The position numbers and the translations under genes were made by a program. Of a stretch of 22,477 nucleotides of DNA, positions 14,329-21,441 are shown one piece after another. The notes under the pieces were generated by a model. It was not told where the DNA came from, did not search any database, and saw nothing but the letters and a program-made list of their open reading frames with translations. The DNA is from Negativicutes bacterium (lineage in GTDB: Bacteria > Bacillota_C > Negativicutes > Sporomusales_B > JARLHX01). How positions within the stretch are numbered: position 1 is the first letter of the stretch; each line of letters opens with the position of its first letter. The stretch covers positions 1-22,477 of the forward strand of contig JARLHY010000079.1 of assembly GCA_031292015.1 (NCBI GenBank). Direction: 5' to 3'.

Positions 14329-14358
14329 TTGCCCTTTCCCGAAGGGAAAAGGTATAAT
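14329..14358 (+). promoter_or_regulatory. Promoter of the NhaC-family gene with an inverted repeat in its spacer
   Basis: TTGCCC (14329-14334) and a perfect TATAAT (14353-14358) are 18 bp apart. The spacer contains CCTTTCCC-GAA-GGGAAAAGG (14333-14352), a near-perfect inverted repeat. That is a likely operator position, or part of a hairpin if transcribed from upstream. Confidence 0.6.
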
Positions 14359-14389
14359 TGATTGGTGAATCGGATTTTGCTGTGCGGAA

Positions 14390-15724
14390 ATGGGTGACTG
14401 TTTGGATACGATAGCGGTTTTTCTTCTGGTGTTTTCTTTGTTGCTTTTCAGCATATATTCAGGGGTATTGTTACTCTACCCCCTGATTTTGGGACTTGGC
14501 TGCTTTATTGTCATCTGCCTGCGCCGGGGCTTTAAACTGAATGATTTGAACAAAATGATGGTGAAAGGCTCGACAACAGCGCTGATCGTTATAAAAATCT
14601 TCCTGCTGATCGGCGCGATCACCGCAGTCTGGAGAGCCTGCGGAACGGTTTCCTTTATTGTCTATTATGGCATCGCTTTTATGAGTGCCCAATATTTTAT
14701 CTTGTTTGCTTTTTTGCTATGCTGCCTTGTATCGTTCCTGCTGGGCACCTCCTTTGGCACGGTGGGAACCATCGGTATCGTCCTGATCGTTCTGGCGAAG
14801 ACCGGCAGTGTGGATGTTAATGTAGCCGCAGGCGCCATCATTGCCGGGGCTTACTTCGGCGACCGGTGTTCGCCGATGTCTTCCAGTGCCGCCCTCGTGG
14901 CCGCATTAACGGGGACCGAGCTTTACACCAATATCAAAAACATGATGAAATCCTCCGTTATACCCATGGCCCTTTCCATCCTTGGCTACGCCTGCCTGTC
15001 TCACTGGAACCCCCTGATTTTCCATGATAGCCAGATCGGCAGCGAAATACTGCAGTCCTTTGATATCGGCATTGTCACGCTGCTGCCGGCGCTGGTCATA
15101 TTATTGGCGGCGGCCTTCAGAGTTGATGTGAAGGTATCGATGGGTATAAGCATTTTTGCAGGTATCTTGATAGGAGTCTTTGTTCAGCACAAATCAGTGT
15201 TAGCAATGTTGCAATATATCCTGACCGGATACACGATGGATACAGCAGGCTTCTTTGCCGGAGTGATCCAGGGCGGCGGCCTATATTCGATGCTGAACGT
15301 GGGCCTGATTGTGCTTGTTTCTTCCGCTTATTCGGGCATTTTTGAGGGGACCGGTCTGTTGCGGGAGCTTGAGCGGTATTTTGAAAGCCTCAGCCAAAAA
15401 ATCGGGGTATATTTGACGACAATCATGACAAGTACAGCCGTAGCCGCCTTTAGCTGCAATCAAACGCTGGCGGTCATCCTTTCCTATCAGTTTGAGCACA
15501 AAATATACGAAAAACGGCAATTTGGCAAATACCGGCTGGCCCTTGATCTTGAAAATACCGTGATTATGATATCGGCCCTGATACCCTGGAATATTGCCGG
15601 AGCTTTCCCTGCGGCGGCTTTATCCGCAGATACCGGGTTCATAATGTATGCCTTTTATCTTTTCCTTGTGCCTCTGACCAATATATTTTTCCGAAAGAAG
15701 GAAAACATCGACAGGCAGGATTGA
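14390..15724 (+). CDS. Na+/H+ antiporter NhaC family transporter
   Basis: This 444-aa integral membrane protein has about 11-12 hydrophobic segments. The first two span residues 7-43, and there are clear helices around IFLLIGAITAVW, FAFLLCCLVSFLLG, VTLLPALVILLAAAF, ISIFAGILIGVF and ISALIPWNIAGAFPAA. The segments TSFGTVGTIGIVLI and GAIIAGAYFGDRCSPMSSSAALVAALTGT are the conserved core of the Na_H_antiporter/NhaC family. Members exchange Na+ for H+ or for organic or amino acid anions (malate/lactate, tyrosine, methionine types). ATG 14390 has only a weak ribosome site. TTG 14402 with GGGTGA upstream is an alternative. Neighbours do not tell the substrate. Confidence 0.88.
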   Translation: MGDCLDTIAVFLLVFSLLLFSIYSGVLLLYPLILGLGCFIVICLRRGFKLNDLNKMMVKGSTTALIVIKIFLLIGAITAVWRACGTVSFIVYYGIAFMSAQYFILFAFLLCCLVSFLLGTSFGTVGTIGIVLIVLAKTGSVDVNVAAGAIIAGAYFGDRCSPMSSSAALVAALTGTELYTNIKNMMKSSVIPMALSILGYACLSHWNPLIFHDSQIGSEILQSFDIGIVTLLPALVILLAAAFRVDVKVSMGISIFAGILIGVFVQHKSVLAMLQYILTGYTMDTAGFFAGVIQGGGLYSMLNVGLIVLVSSAYSGIFEGTGLLRELERYFESLSQKIGVYLTTIMTSTAVAAFSCNQTLAVILSYQFEHKIYEKRQFGKYRLALDLENTVIMISALIPWNIAGAFPAAALSADTGFIMYAFYLFLVPLTNIFFRKKENIDRQD

Positions 15725-15863
15725 GTGTTTGTGTTTTGCGCACTTGGCTTGCGCATGAATCCCATAGACAGCGATTGAAAGCCAGGAGGCCGCAGGAAGC
15801 GCCAAGCCTGGCTTCATCGTTTGTGCCAATGGTTCTGGAGCTCATTAACCACTACCGTTGCTC

Positions 15864-16652
15864 TTAATAGGTAAACTTTATCCTCAATATCTTCTCAACC
15901 GTCACTAAGCTGGTATCCAAGACCTTTAACACTGCAACAAGGTTTTGCTGCTGCTCGGCTACGATTGCGTCAACATCTTCCTTGGTGGCGACTTTGGATT
16001 TTATCCTATCCTCTAACTTGTTTAACGCAATAGCAATGTCCTGTTGTTGTTCGGGGCCGGTTTTGGCGGTGTTTTCCTTGGTCAGCAGGACCGATTTTAC
16101 ACTGATGGTTAATTTTTTCAGTGCAGCAACAACTTCTTGTTGTTCGGCAGCGATTGCGGTAATATCGTCCCTTGTTGCGATTTTAGTTATAAAGGCATCA
16201 TCTAAGTTGTTTAGCGCTGTAAAGATCACTTGTTGTTGTTCGGCAACAATTGCGGTAACATCGTCTCTTGTTGCCGGTCTGGTTTTGAGGATATCAACCA
16301 AACTGTTTAACACAGCAAGAACTTCCTGCTGCTGCTTTGCTATGATTGCGGTAACATCATCCTTAGTTGCAAGCTTAGTTTCGAGGTTATCACCCAAATT
16401 GTTTACCGTAGCAAGGACTTCCTGCAGCTCCTTTGCTATGACTGCGGCAATATCGTCTTTGGTTGCAAGTTTAGTTTTGAGGATATCAGCCAAATTGTTT
16501 ACCATAGCAAGGATTTCCTGCTGCTGCTCGGCAACAATTTTGTTCACATCGTCCTTTGTTACCATGTTAGATTCGATGCGGGTCAATTCTTCCATAAGCT
16601 TATTTTGTCCTTGAAGTAATTGCATGAGAATCTTCTTAAGTATGTCTTCCAT
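15864..16652 (-). CDS. Repeat-rich coiled-coil protein (seven 32-residue repeats)
   Basis: I find no family for this 262-aa protein. After an N-terminal amphipathic helix (MEDILKKILMQLLQGQNKLMEELTRIE) it is built almost wholly of seven tandem repeats (residues 30-252). The consensus is LATKDDVTAIVAEQQQEVLAxLNNLxDxLKT. The heptad-like spacing of hydrophobic residues and absence of Cys, Trp or signal peptide suggest an elongated alpha-helical coiled coil. The start is ATG 16652, preceded by GAGAGGAAAAAC. A frame extension of 20 residues lacks a ribosome site. It is a lone minus-strand gene facing the antiporter. Possible roles include a structural, spore or cytoskeletal helper protein or a phage/adhesin-like stalk, all speculative. 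Confidence 0.75.
   Translation of the reverse strand: MEDILKKILMQLLQGQNKLMEELTRIESNMVTKDDVNKIVAEQQQEILAMVNNLADILKTKLATKDDIAAVIAKELQEVLATVNNLGDNLETKLATKDDVTAIIAKQQQEVLAVLNSLVDILKTRPATRDDVTAIVAEQQQVIFTALNNLDDAFITKIATRDDITAIAAEQQEVVAALKKLTISVKSVLLTKENTAKTGPEQQQDIAIALNKLEDRIKSKVATKEDVDAIVAEQQQNLVAVLKVLDTSLVTVEKILRIKFTY
15897..16565 (-). repeat. Tandem 96-bp coding repeats (7 copies)
   Basis: Seven consecutive units of 32 codons encode the repeats of the coiled-coil protein. The fifth unit is one codon short, having EQQ in place of EQQQ. The units have diverged at the DNA level but keep the ATKDD and AEQQQ cores, pointing to an old duplication still under selection. The sixth is the most degenerate (LLTKENTAKTGPEQQQ). 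Confidence 0.9.
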
Positions 16653-16712
16653 TGTTTTTCCTCTCTGCCGGTTAATGTGTTCTGCCTTCTGCCGCATTCC
16701 ATTCAGGGACAA

Positions 16713-17282
16713 TATGCAAGATATCGATCCCCTATATTTAGTATCGTATAAAGGGATTTATTTCTTAAAATCACTTTATCTGGGATAAATGGAAAATTTG
16801 CAGGATTTTTTATGGTTTGTAAAGACCGCGTCTCCGAAGTGGTCTTTTTCTTTTCGCGTCAGTATGGACAAGTCCGAGAGCCTGCGCCTGAGCGCCGGTC
16901 CTTCCCGGCGCAGCTGGCGTAACTGCTGGTTTGACCGGGTCATACGGGCCGTTTTTGCTTCAGCAGCAGCAGTCCCGAATCCATTTTAGAAAGACAAAAT
17001 AGTAAAAAAGGCAAACAGGAAAATCAAAAGAGGAATATGGAAAAATGTGTCGAAATTAGTCGAAATGAAGCTTGTTATTTGGGCGCCGGCTAATTCAATC
17101 AAGTGGCTGCCTTCTCGGCCCGGGCTGCTGATCAGAGCGAATGGTGGCGGAGATCCGGCGGGAAGCCCGACTGATGTCGACACATCGATGCTTGCAGCAG
17201 CATCTGGCACGATAGTTGACAGGGATAGTCATTCGTAGCATCAACTGCTGGCAGCGCAGTATGGATCTGGGGAGGATTAGCG
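16713..17282. other. 570-bp gap without a convincing gene
   Basis: This interval separates the coiled-coil gene (minus) from the chemoreceptor (plus). It contains an intrinsic terminator on the plus strand (16821-16855), a perfect GC hairpin GCGCCGG-N6-CCGGCGC (16892-16911) and a tandem GTCGAAAT pair (about 17049-17066). It also has a sequence resembling a sigma-54 promoter (CTGGCACG-N4-TTG, 17204-17218) in which the -12 GC is GA. Small open frames (16789-16989, 17047-17238 and minus 16986-17210) lack ribosome sites. Confidence 0.5.
16821..16855 (+). terminator. Orphan intrinsic terminator on the plus strand
   Basis: AAAGACC (16821-16827) pairs with GGTCTTT (16841-16847), followed by TTCTTTT. 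No plus-strand gene lies immediately upstream, so its transcript is unidentified. Confidence 0.65.
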
Positions 17283-19013
17283 GTGAAGGATTTGTTCAGC
17301 CAGAACATGTATTTCGTATTCTTTATCTATGGACTCGCGTTTTTTCTCGCCGGAACAACCATTTTGAGCAACAGGCAGCGCCAGACCACCCTTTTTTACC
17401 AGTCCCTCACCGCATTTGCCTTATTTGGTATCTGCCACGGCAGCATTGAGTGGATGGATATGATACAAGCCATATCCGGGAGCAAGTTCTCCCCGGTGTT
17501 TGGTGCAATCTTCAAGCATTTGAAGCTTTTCGGGATGGTCGTTTCGTTTTACTTTCTATTGACCTTTGGCCTTGAAGCCTATTTCGGCAAGTATAAGAAA
17601 GCCGCCGGAACCTTGCTGGGTATCTGGGCTGTCGTTTTTCTCGCCGCAAGTGGTGTACTGGGGATATTCTCTTTCGGCTATACCAAGATGGATGACTGGC
17701 TTATTTTTGGCGATATCATGGGCCGCTATCTTCTTGCGCTACCTGGCTCAATACTTGCTTGCCTGGGTCTTTTAAGAGCCGCTTCCGGAGTTGAATTCGC
17801 GAAGTTTGGCGGCGTGCAGACAGCGTTGCGCATTGCAGGCGTGAGCCTTGGCGCATACGCATTCTTTGGCGGTATCGTGACCCCGAAGGCGGACTATGTT
17901 TTCGCCTGGTTCTTCAATTATCCGAATTTCCTGGACTTCCTAGGTGTACCTGTCCAGGCATTTCGCGCTTTGATTGCAGTGATTTGTGTAATCTGTATCC
18001 CACAGGTGTTATATCTTAAATACGAACAGCTTGTTTTGGATAAGAATGAAGCTGAAAGCGCGCTCAGGGAGTTCGTCGCGCAAGTTGATGAGAGCACCGC
18101 TTTGTTTGCCCGACAAGCTGAAATATTAGCGGCTAATGTGGCCGGGTTCGCGCAGGCCGCGTCGTACATGAGCGAAGATATGTCAACAGTCTGTTCCGAC
18201 ATCGAGCGCCAGAGGGGCGACATCCTCAAAACAAGCGGCGAGACCCAACAAATGGCAACTCTTAGCCGAGATATTTTTAAAGTCGTTGAGGATGCGAGCA
18301 AAGCTTCGTCCTTGACTACAAGTAAGGCAACTGACGGCGGTGTTGCCGCTCAGAACGCGATCAATCAGATGGTCATCATCAACGACAAAGTACGCGATAT
18401 AACGCAAATAGTAGGAAAGCTGGGTAAGAGATCAGAAGAAATCGGGGAAATTGTCACTGTCATTGGCGGCATAGCCAGCCAGACCAATCTTCTCGCGCTC
18501 AACGCGGCAATTGAAGCCGCAAGAGCGGGCGAGCAAGGCAAAGGCTTCGCTGTTGTAGCCGACGAGGTTCGTAAGTTAGCCGAACAGTCACAGAATGCCA
18601 CGAAAGAAATTAATGCACTTATCGCCAATATCCAGGTTGAGACTAAGTCCGCTATTGACGCCATGGCACTCGGAACAACTGTAGTGGAAAACGGAAAAGT
18701 CGTCGTGGCCCAGACCAGCGCATCGTTTCAGGAAATTGCGACATTCACAAAAGGGTTCAATGATCAATTCCTGGGCGTTGCCGCCGCATCCGAACTCATC
18801 GTAGAAAGCAGCAAGTTGGTTATGCAGTCCGTCACCCAAATCGAAGATATTTCCCGTAATTCCGCCAGTGGAGTCAAGGCTGTTCTTGACGCCATGAAGG
18901 AACAAGCCGGGACATCACATGAAATTGAGGCCGCAAGCCAGGCCATTGCGTCCATGGCATTGACTCTGGAGCAGGCTATCGCCCGGTTCAAGCAGAGCAA
19001 GGCGATCGGATGA
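17283..19013 (+). CDS. Methyl-accepting chemotaxis protein with polytopic membrane sensor domain
   Basis: The 576-aa product starts at GTG 17283 after GGGGAGGATTAGC. Residues 1-250 carry about seven or eight hydrophobic helices with short loops ([67 protein letters not shown] and others). The usual two-helix plus extracellular sensor layout is absent, and no HAMP domain is visible. The cytoplasmic half (about 260-576) is a coiled-coil signalling domain with the hairpin-tip motif [28 protein letters not shown]...[16 protein letters not shown] (about 389-437) that contacts CheA/CheW. A short C-terminus without the NWETF pentapeptide is seen. The membrane-embedded sensor suggests sensing of a lipophilic ligand, membrane energy or redox state. 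A hemerythrin gene follows. Confidence 0.93.
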   Translation: MKDLFSQNMYFVFFIYGLAFFLAGTTILSNRQRQTTLFYQSLTAFALFGICHGSIEWMDMIQAISGSKFSPVFGAIFKHLKLFGMVVSFYFLLTFGLEAYFGKYKKAAGTLLGIWAVVFLAASGVLGIFSFGYTKMDDWLIFGDIMGRYLLALPGSILACLGLLRAASGVEFAKFGGVQTALRIAGVSLGAYAFFGGIVTPKADYVFAWFFNYPNFLDFLGVPVQAFRALIAVICVICIPQVLYLKYEQLVLDKNEAESALREFVAQVDESTALFARQAEILAANVAGFAQAASYMSEDMSTVCSDIERQRGDILKTSGETQQMATLSRDIFKVVEDASKASSLTTSKATDGGVAAQNAINQMVIINDKVRDITQIVGKLGKRSEEIGEIVTVIGGIASQTNLLALNAAIEAARAGEQGKGFAVVADEVRKLAEQSQNATKEINALIANIQVETKSAIDAMALGTTVVENGKVVVAQTSASFQEIATFTKGFNDQFLGVAAASELIVESSKLVMQSVTQIEDISRNSASGVKAVLDAMKEQAGTSHEIEAASQAIASMALTLEQAIARFKQSKAIG

Positions 19014-19018
19014 TTTTG

Positions 19019-19077
19019 CCCAGGCCGGCTGCTAGGCTCAGACGGAGTACTGGCGCGAATTTTCGGCCCGGGTTTTT
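19019..19077 (+). terminator. Probable terminator after the chemoreceptor gene
   Basis: CCCAGGCCG (19019-19027) pairs with CGGCCCGGG (19064-19072, one mismatch) across a 36-nt loop, followed by TTTTT. The large loop makes it less certain than the other terminators. Confidence 0.45.
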
Positions 19078-19136
19078 ATAAAAAAAGCCATCATACATCA
19101 AATGTAAAAAAATAATATACGCAAGGAGATGTTAGT

Positions 19137-19541
19137 GTGGCCTTGATTAAGTGGACGGAAAGACTCAGTGTCGGTGTGCCTAAGATTGATGAAGAACACA
19201 AGAAACTGGTCGAGATGATTAATTCCTTGCACGAAGCCATGCGATTGGGGAATGGAAAGGAGGTGCTGGCAAAGATTCTTGATGAATGTACCGCCTATGT
19301 TCTCACTCATTTCGCGAATGAGGAAAAATTAATGGTTCAGTATAAGTACCCGGAGTATAAAGACCATAAAGCTGTGCACGATGAGTTTGTCAAGAAAGTT
19401 GTGGAATTAAGAAAGCAGCATGATCAGCAGCTTCTCCAGTCAAACCAGCTTTTGAAAGTGCTGCAGGATTGGCTGGTAAATCATATTACCAGCATTGATA
19501 AAAGGTATGGCCCTTTATTAATGGAAGCCATGAAGAAATAG
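19137..19541 (+). CDS. Bacteriohemerythrin
   Basis: This 134-aa four-helix protein with a non-heme di-iron site reversibly binds O2. All seven expected ligands are present: H21 (DEEHKKL), H58 and E62 (THFANEE), H77 and H81 (YKDHKAVHDEF), H116 and D121 (NHITSID). The start is GTG 19137, preceded by AAGGAGATGTTA. The length is typical of single-domain bacteriohemerythrins. It comes 123 bp after a chemoreceptor gene with a possible terminator between, so co-transcription is uncertain. In anaerobes such proteins are thought to bind or scavenge O2 or deliver it to sensors and oxidases. The pairing with a chemoreceptor suggests an aerotaxis or oxygen-avoidance context (inference). Confidence 0.95.
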   Translation: MALIKWTERLSVGVPKIDEEHKKLVEMINSLHEAMRLGNGKEVLAKILDECTAYVLTHFANEEKLMVQYKYPEYKDHKAVHDEFVKKVVELRKQHDQQLLQSNQLLKVLQDWLVNHITSIDKRYGPLLMEAMKK

Positions 19542-19599
19542 GCACTTGTGCCGGAACTGGCCGCGTTTCGCCTCCGCCAGACTAATCCACAATAGCCGG

Positions 19600-19627
19600 A
19601 AACCCACGCAGCGCGTGGGTTTTCTTT
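19600..19627 (+). terminator. Intrinsic terminator after the hemerythrin gene
   Basis: A 10-bp perfect stem (AAACCCACGC / GCGTGGGTTT) has a 3-nt loop and is followed by TCTTT. Confidence 0.85.
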
Positions 19628-19700
19628 GCTGGTAGGGTCGGATGGCAGAGGTGACTCCCCCGGATGAGGGCGTGCACATAGCATGAGGCTCCGGTTGTTG

Positions 19701-19709
19701 TGGTATAAT
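19701..19709 (+). promoter_or_regulatory. Extended -10 promoter of the thioesterase gene
   Basis: TGGTATAAT is a perfect TATAAT with the extended TG dinucleotide. No good -35 is seen, as is common for extended -10 promoters. The start would be near 19716, some 40 nt before the ATG at 19757. Confidence 0.6.
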
Positions 19710-19799
19710 GTGTAGAATAACAGAAGATTCAAGTGTTGGGGGTAGCGTATGTAGCTATGGTTAAAAGACCGAATCAAGGAAATTTTTAGGGACAACCCG

Positions 19800-20204
19800 T
19801 TGTCATCAATGATGGATATCCATATATCCGCCCTTGACGCCGGTGAAGTTACTCTAACTATGCCGATAGCCAACGATATACATACCAATGTATATGGCTT
19901 TGTTCACGGGGGTTCCTTGTTCACTCTCGTTGATTCGGTCATGGGTATCGCCGGTTTAACTACCGGCAATCTGGTTGTCACCAGTGATGTTACGATAAGG
20001 TTCATCACCAATTCCAAAAAGGGAAATATACTTACCGCGTCAGGCCGAATCATCCACAAAGGAAAAGATACTATCATTACAGAAGCTGAAATTCGGGATA
20101 AACGGCAACGGCTCCTCGTCAAAGCGCAAGGCAGCTATTTCATTCGCGGTCAGATCAAGGAAGCGGCGCCAGCACAACAAAACGAAGAAGCCGGTACCGT
20201 ATGA
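19800..20204 (+). CDS. PaaI-family hot-dog thioesterase, 5' end apparently frameshifted
   Basis: The readable frame encodes 134 aa from TTG 19800: GEVTLTMPI, NVYGFVHGGSLFTLVDSVMGIAG (the HGG...D active-site helix) and a sheet ending RLLVKAQGSYFIRG. This is the PaaI/YdiI-type acyl-CoA thioesterase domain. In-frame codons continue upstream to about 19749 as LKDRIKEIFRDNP, a typical N-terminal helix of this family. They have no start codon there. An ATG at 19757 followed by GTTAAAA is off by one base. Removing one A of the AAAA run (19763-19766) would give a continuous protein of about 148 aa. Either the base is a sequencing or assembly error, the gene is a recent frameshift mutant, or translation restarts at TTG 19800 or ATG 19809, giving a shortened enzyme. 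The substrate is unknown. Confidence 0.8.
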   Translation: MSSMMDIHISALDAGEVTLTMPIANDIHTNVYGFVHGGSLFTLVDSVMGIAGLTTGNLVVTSDVTIRFITNSKKGNILTASGRIIHKGKDTIITEAEIRDKRQRLLVKAQGSYFIRGQIKEAAPAQQNEEAGTV

Positions 20205-20398
20205 GCTTTAACTTCCCAGTGGCGCCGCACCGCCAAAACAGCTGAAAGCTATTAACGTGAGCGGAGCAGTTCTCCGGGGCGGTGGCGGTACCATTCGTTC
20301 GATTCATTGGAAGCCAAAATCGACCCTCAGGCCTTTGACTCCATAGGTGAGGAGAACCAGTGACCAGACCGATTGCCGGCAGAAAAGCTGCGAGATCC

Positions 20399-20444
20399 TA
20401 TAGCATGAAATATGACAGTCATTTGTCGTATTTCATGCTATAAT
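20399..20444. promoter_or_regulatory. WYL-regulator promoter with 19-bp-arm inverted repeat operator
   Basis: TATAGCATGAAATATGACA (20399-20417) and TGTCGTATTTCATGCTATA (20424-20442) form an inverted repeat with one mismatch and a 6-bp spacer. The right arm overlaps an extended -10, TGCTATAAT (20436-20444). The inner part AATATGACA-N6-TGTCGTATT (20409-20432) recurs with identical half-sites and spacer length at 21374-21397. Binding here would block the promoter, which implies autoregulation. Confidence 0.8.
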
Positions 20445-20461
20445 CATGTCAGGTGATAAAA

Positions 20462-21370
20462 ATGAAGATGAATCGGTTATTTGAAATCACGACCATTTTA
20501 CTGAATAAAGGCAATGTCACCGCCAAGGAACTGGCCGGGCGTTTCGGCGTATCGACAAGGACCATTTACCGGGACATTGATGTTCTTTCCGCGGCCGGCG
20601 TGCCTGTGGTTATGAACAAGGGCAACGGGGGCGGGATCTTTCTGCTGGAAAATTATGCTGTCAACCGAGCCCTCATTTCTGCCCAGGAAAGCGAAGGGCT
20701 GCTGTTGGCGATCAAAACCTTGCAGGCGACGCAGTATCCTGAACTGGATGCTGTCCTTGAAAAAATGGCGGCGATCTTTAAAAACGCTTCCGGTCACAAT
20801 TGGGTTGAAGTTGACTTTTCCCCCTGGGGTAGTCTGCCGAATGAAAAAAATAAGTTCAATGATATCAAGCGGGCCCTGCTGCAGCGAAAAGTCATCCGTT
20901 TTCAGTATGTGAATGCCGAAGGCCATAAAAGCAACCGGCTGGCGGAACCGGAAAAGCTTATTTTCAAAGACAATGCCTGGTATTTGACGGCCTATTGCCG
21001 GCAGCGTCAAGCGCATAGGACATTTCGGCTTTCACGCCTGAAAAAACTGGAAGTGTTGGCCGAATCGTTTGACCCCAAGCTATTGTCTGAACCAAATAAA
21101 GAAGAAAAAGATTCTGTACAACCGTTTGTCCGGTTAAAACTTCGCTTTCAGCCCAAGGCCTTGAACCGGCTGTACGATTATTTCGACGACTCTTATATTA
21201 TCCCAAACGATGACGGCAGCTTTACCCTCGAAGTTGCTCTTCCCGACGGGGAATGGATTTATGGTTACATTCTGTCTTTTGGCGGCCTGGTTGAGGTGCT
21301 GGAACCGGAACATGTAAGAAAATCCATTGCTGAACGAATGAGACAAACATTAAAAATTTATGATCCCTAG
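20462..21370 (+). CDS. HTH/WYL-domain transcriptional regulator (YafY type)
   Basis: This 302-aa protein starts at ATG 20462, since AGGTGAT sits 5 nt upstream. GTG 20453 is in frame but overlaps that site. The N-terminal winged HTH (LLNKGNVTAKELAGRFGVSTRTIYRDIDVLSAAGVPV, about 12-50) is of the HTH_11/DeoR-like type. A WYL domain spans about 135-215 (VIRFQYVNAEG, AEPEKLIFKDNAWYLTAYCR, RTFRLSRLKKLEVL) and a C-terminal WCX extension follows. WYL domains sense nucleic acids or small ligands. The same operator lies before this gene and before the ferredoxin-nitroreductase gene downstream, so it very probably regulates itself and that gene. Confidence 0.95.
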   Translation: MKMNRLFEITTILLNKGNVTAKELAGRFGVSTRTIYRDIDVLSAAGVPVVMNKGNGGGIFLLENYAVNRALISAQESEGLLLAIKTLQATQYPELDAVLEKMAAIFKNASGHNWVEVDFSPWGSLPNEKNKFNDIKRALLQRKVIRFQYVNAEGHKSNRLAEPEKLIFKDNAWYLTAYCRQRQAHRTFRLSRLKKLEVLAESFDPKLLSEPNKEEKDSVQPFVRLKLRFQPKALNRLYDYFDDSYIIPNDDGSFTLEVALPDGEWIYGYILSFGGLVEVLEPEHVRKSIAERMRQTLKIYDP

Positions 21371-21373
21371 TCT

Positions 21374-21411
21374 AATATGACATACAGTTGTCGTATTGCC
21401 TTGTGTATAAT
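21374..21411. promoter_or_regulatory. Second WYL operator and -10 before the ferredoxin-nitroreductase gene
   Basis: AATATGACA-TACAGT-TGTCGTATT (21374-21397) shares both 9-bp half-sites and the 6-bp spacing with the site at 20409-20432, including its T/C asymmetry. A perfect TATAAT follows at 21406-21411. It starts 4 bp after the WYL stop codon, giving the nitroreductase its own controlled promoter. Confidence 0.8.
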
Positions 21412-21441
21412 TAAAGAAAAAACATGAGGTGACAAGGGATT

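Noticed and set aside
16986..17210. Minus-strand 74-codon frame ending in a hydrophobic tail (FFHIPLLIFLFAFFTILSF).
   Set aside because: The hydrophobic tail comes from an AT-rich stretch read on the opposite strand. There is no ribosome site and no neighbour support.
17200..17220. Sigma-54-like promoter (CTGGCACG-N4-TTG) before the chemoreceptor.
   Set aside because: The essential GC at -12 is GA here, and no enhancer-binding regulator gene is near. The same bases also give TTGACA, but without a matching -10.
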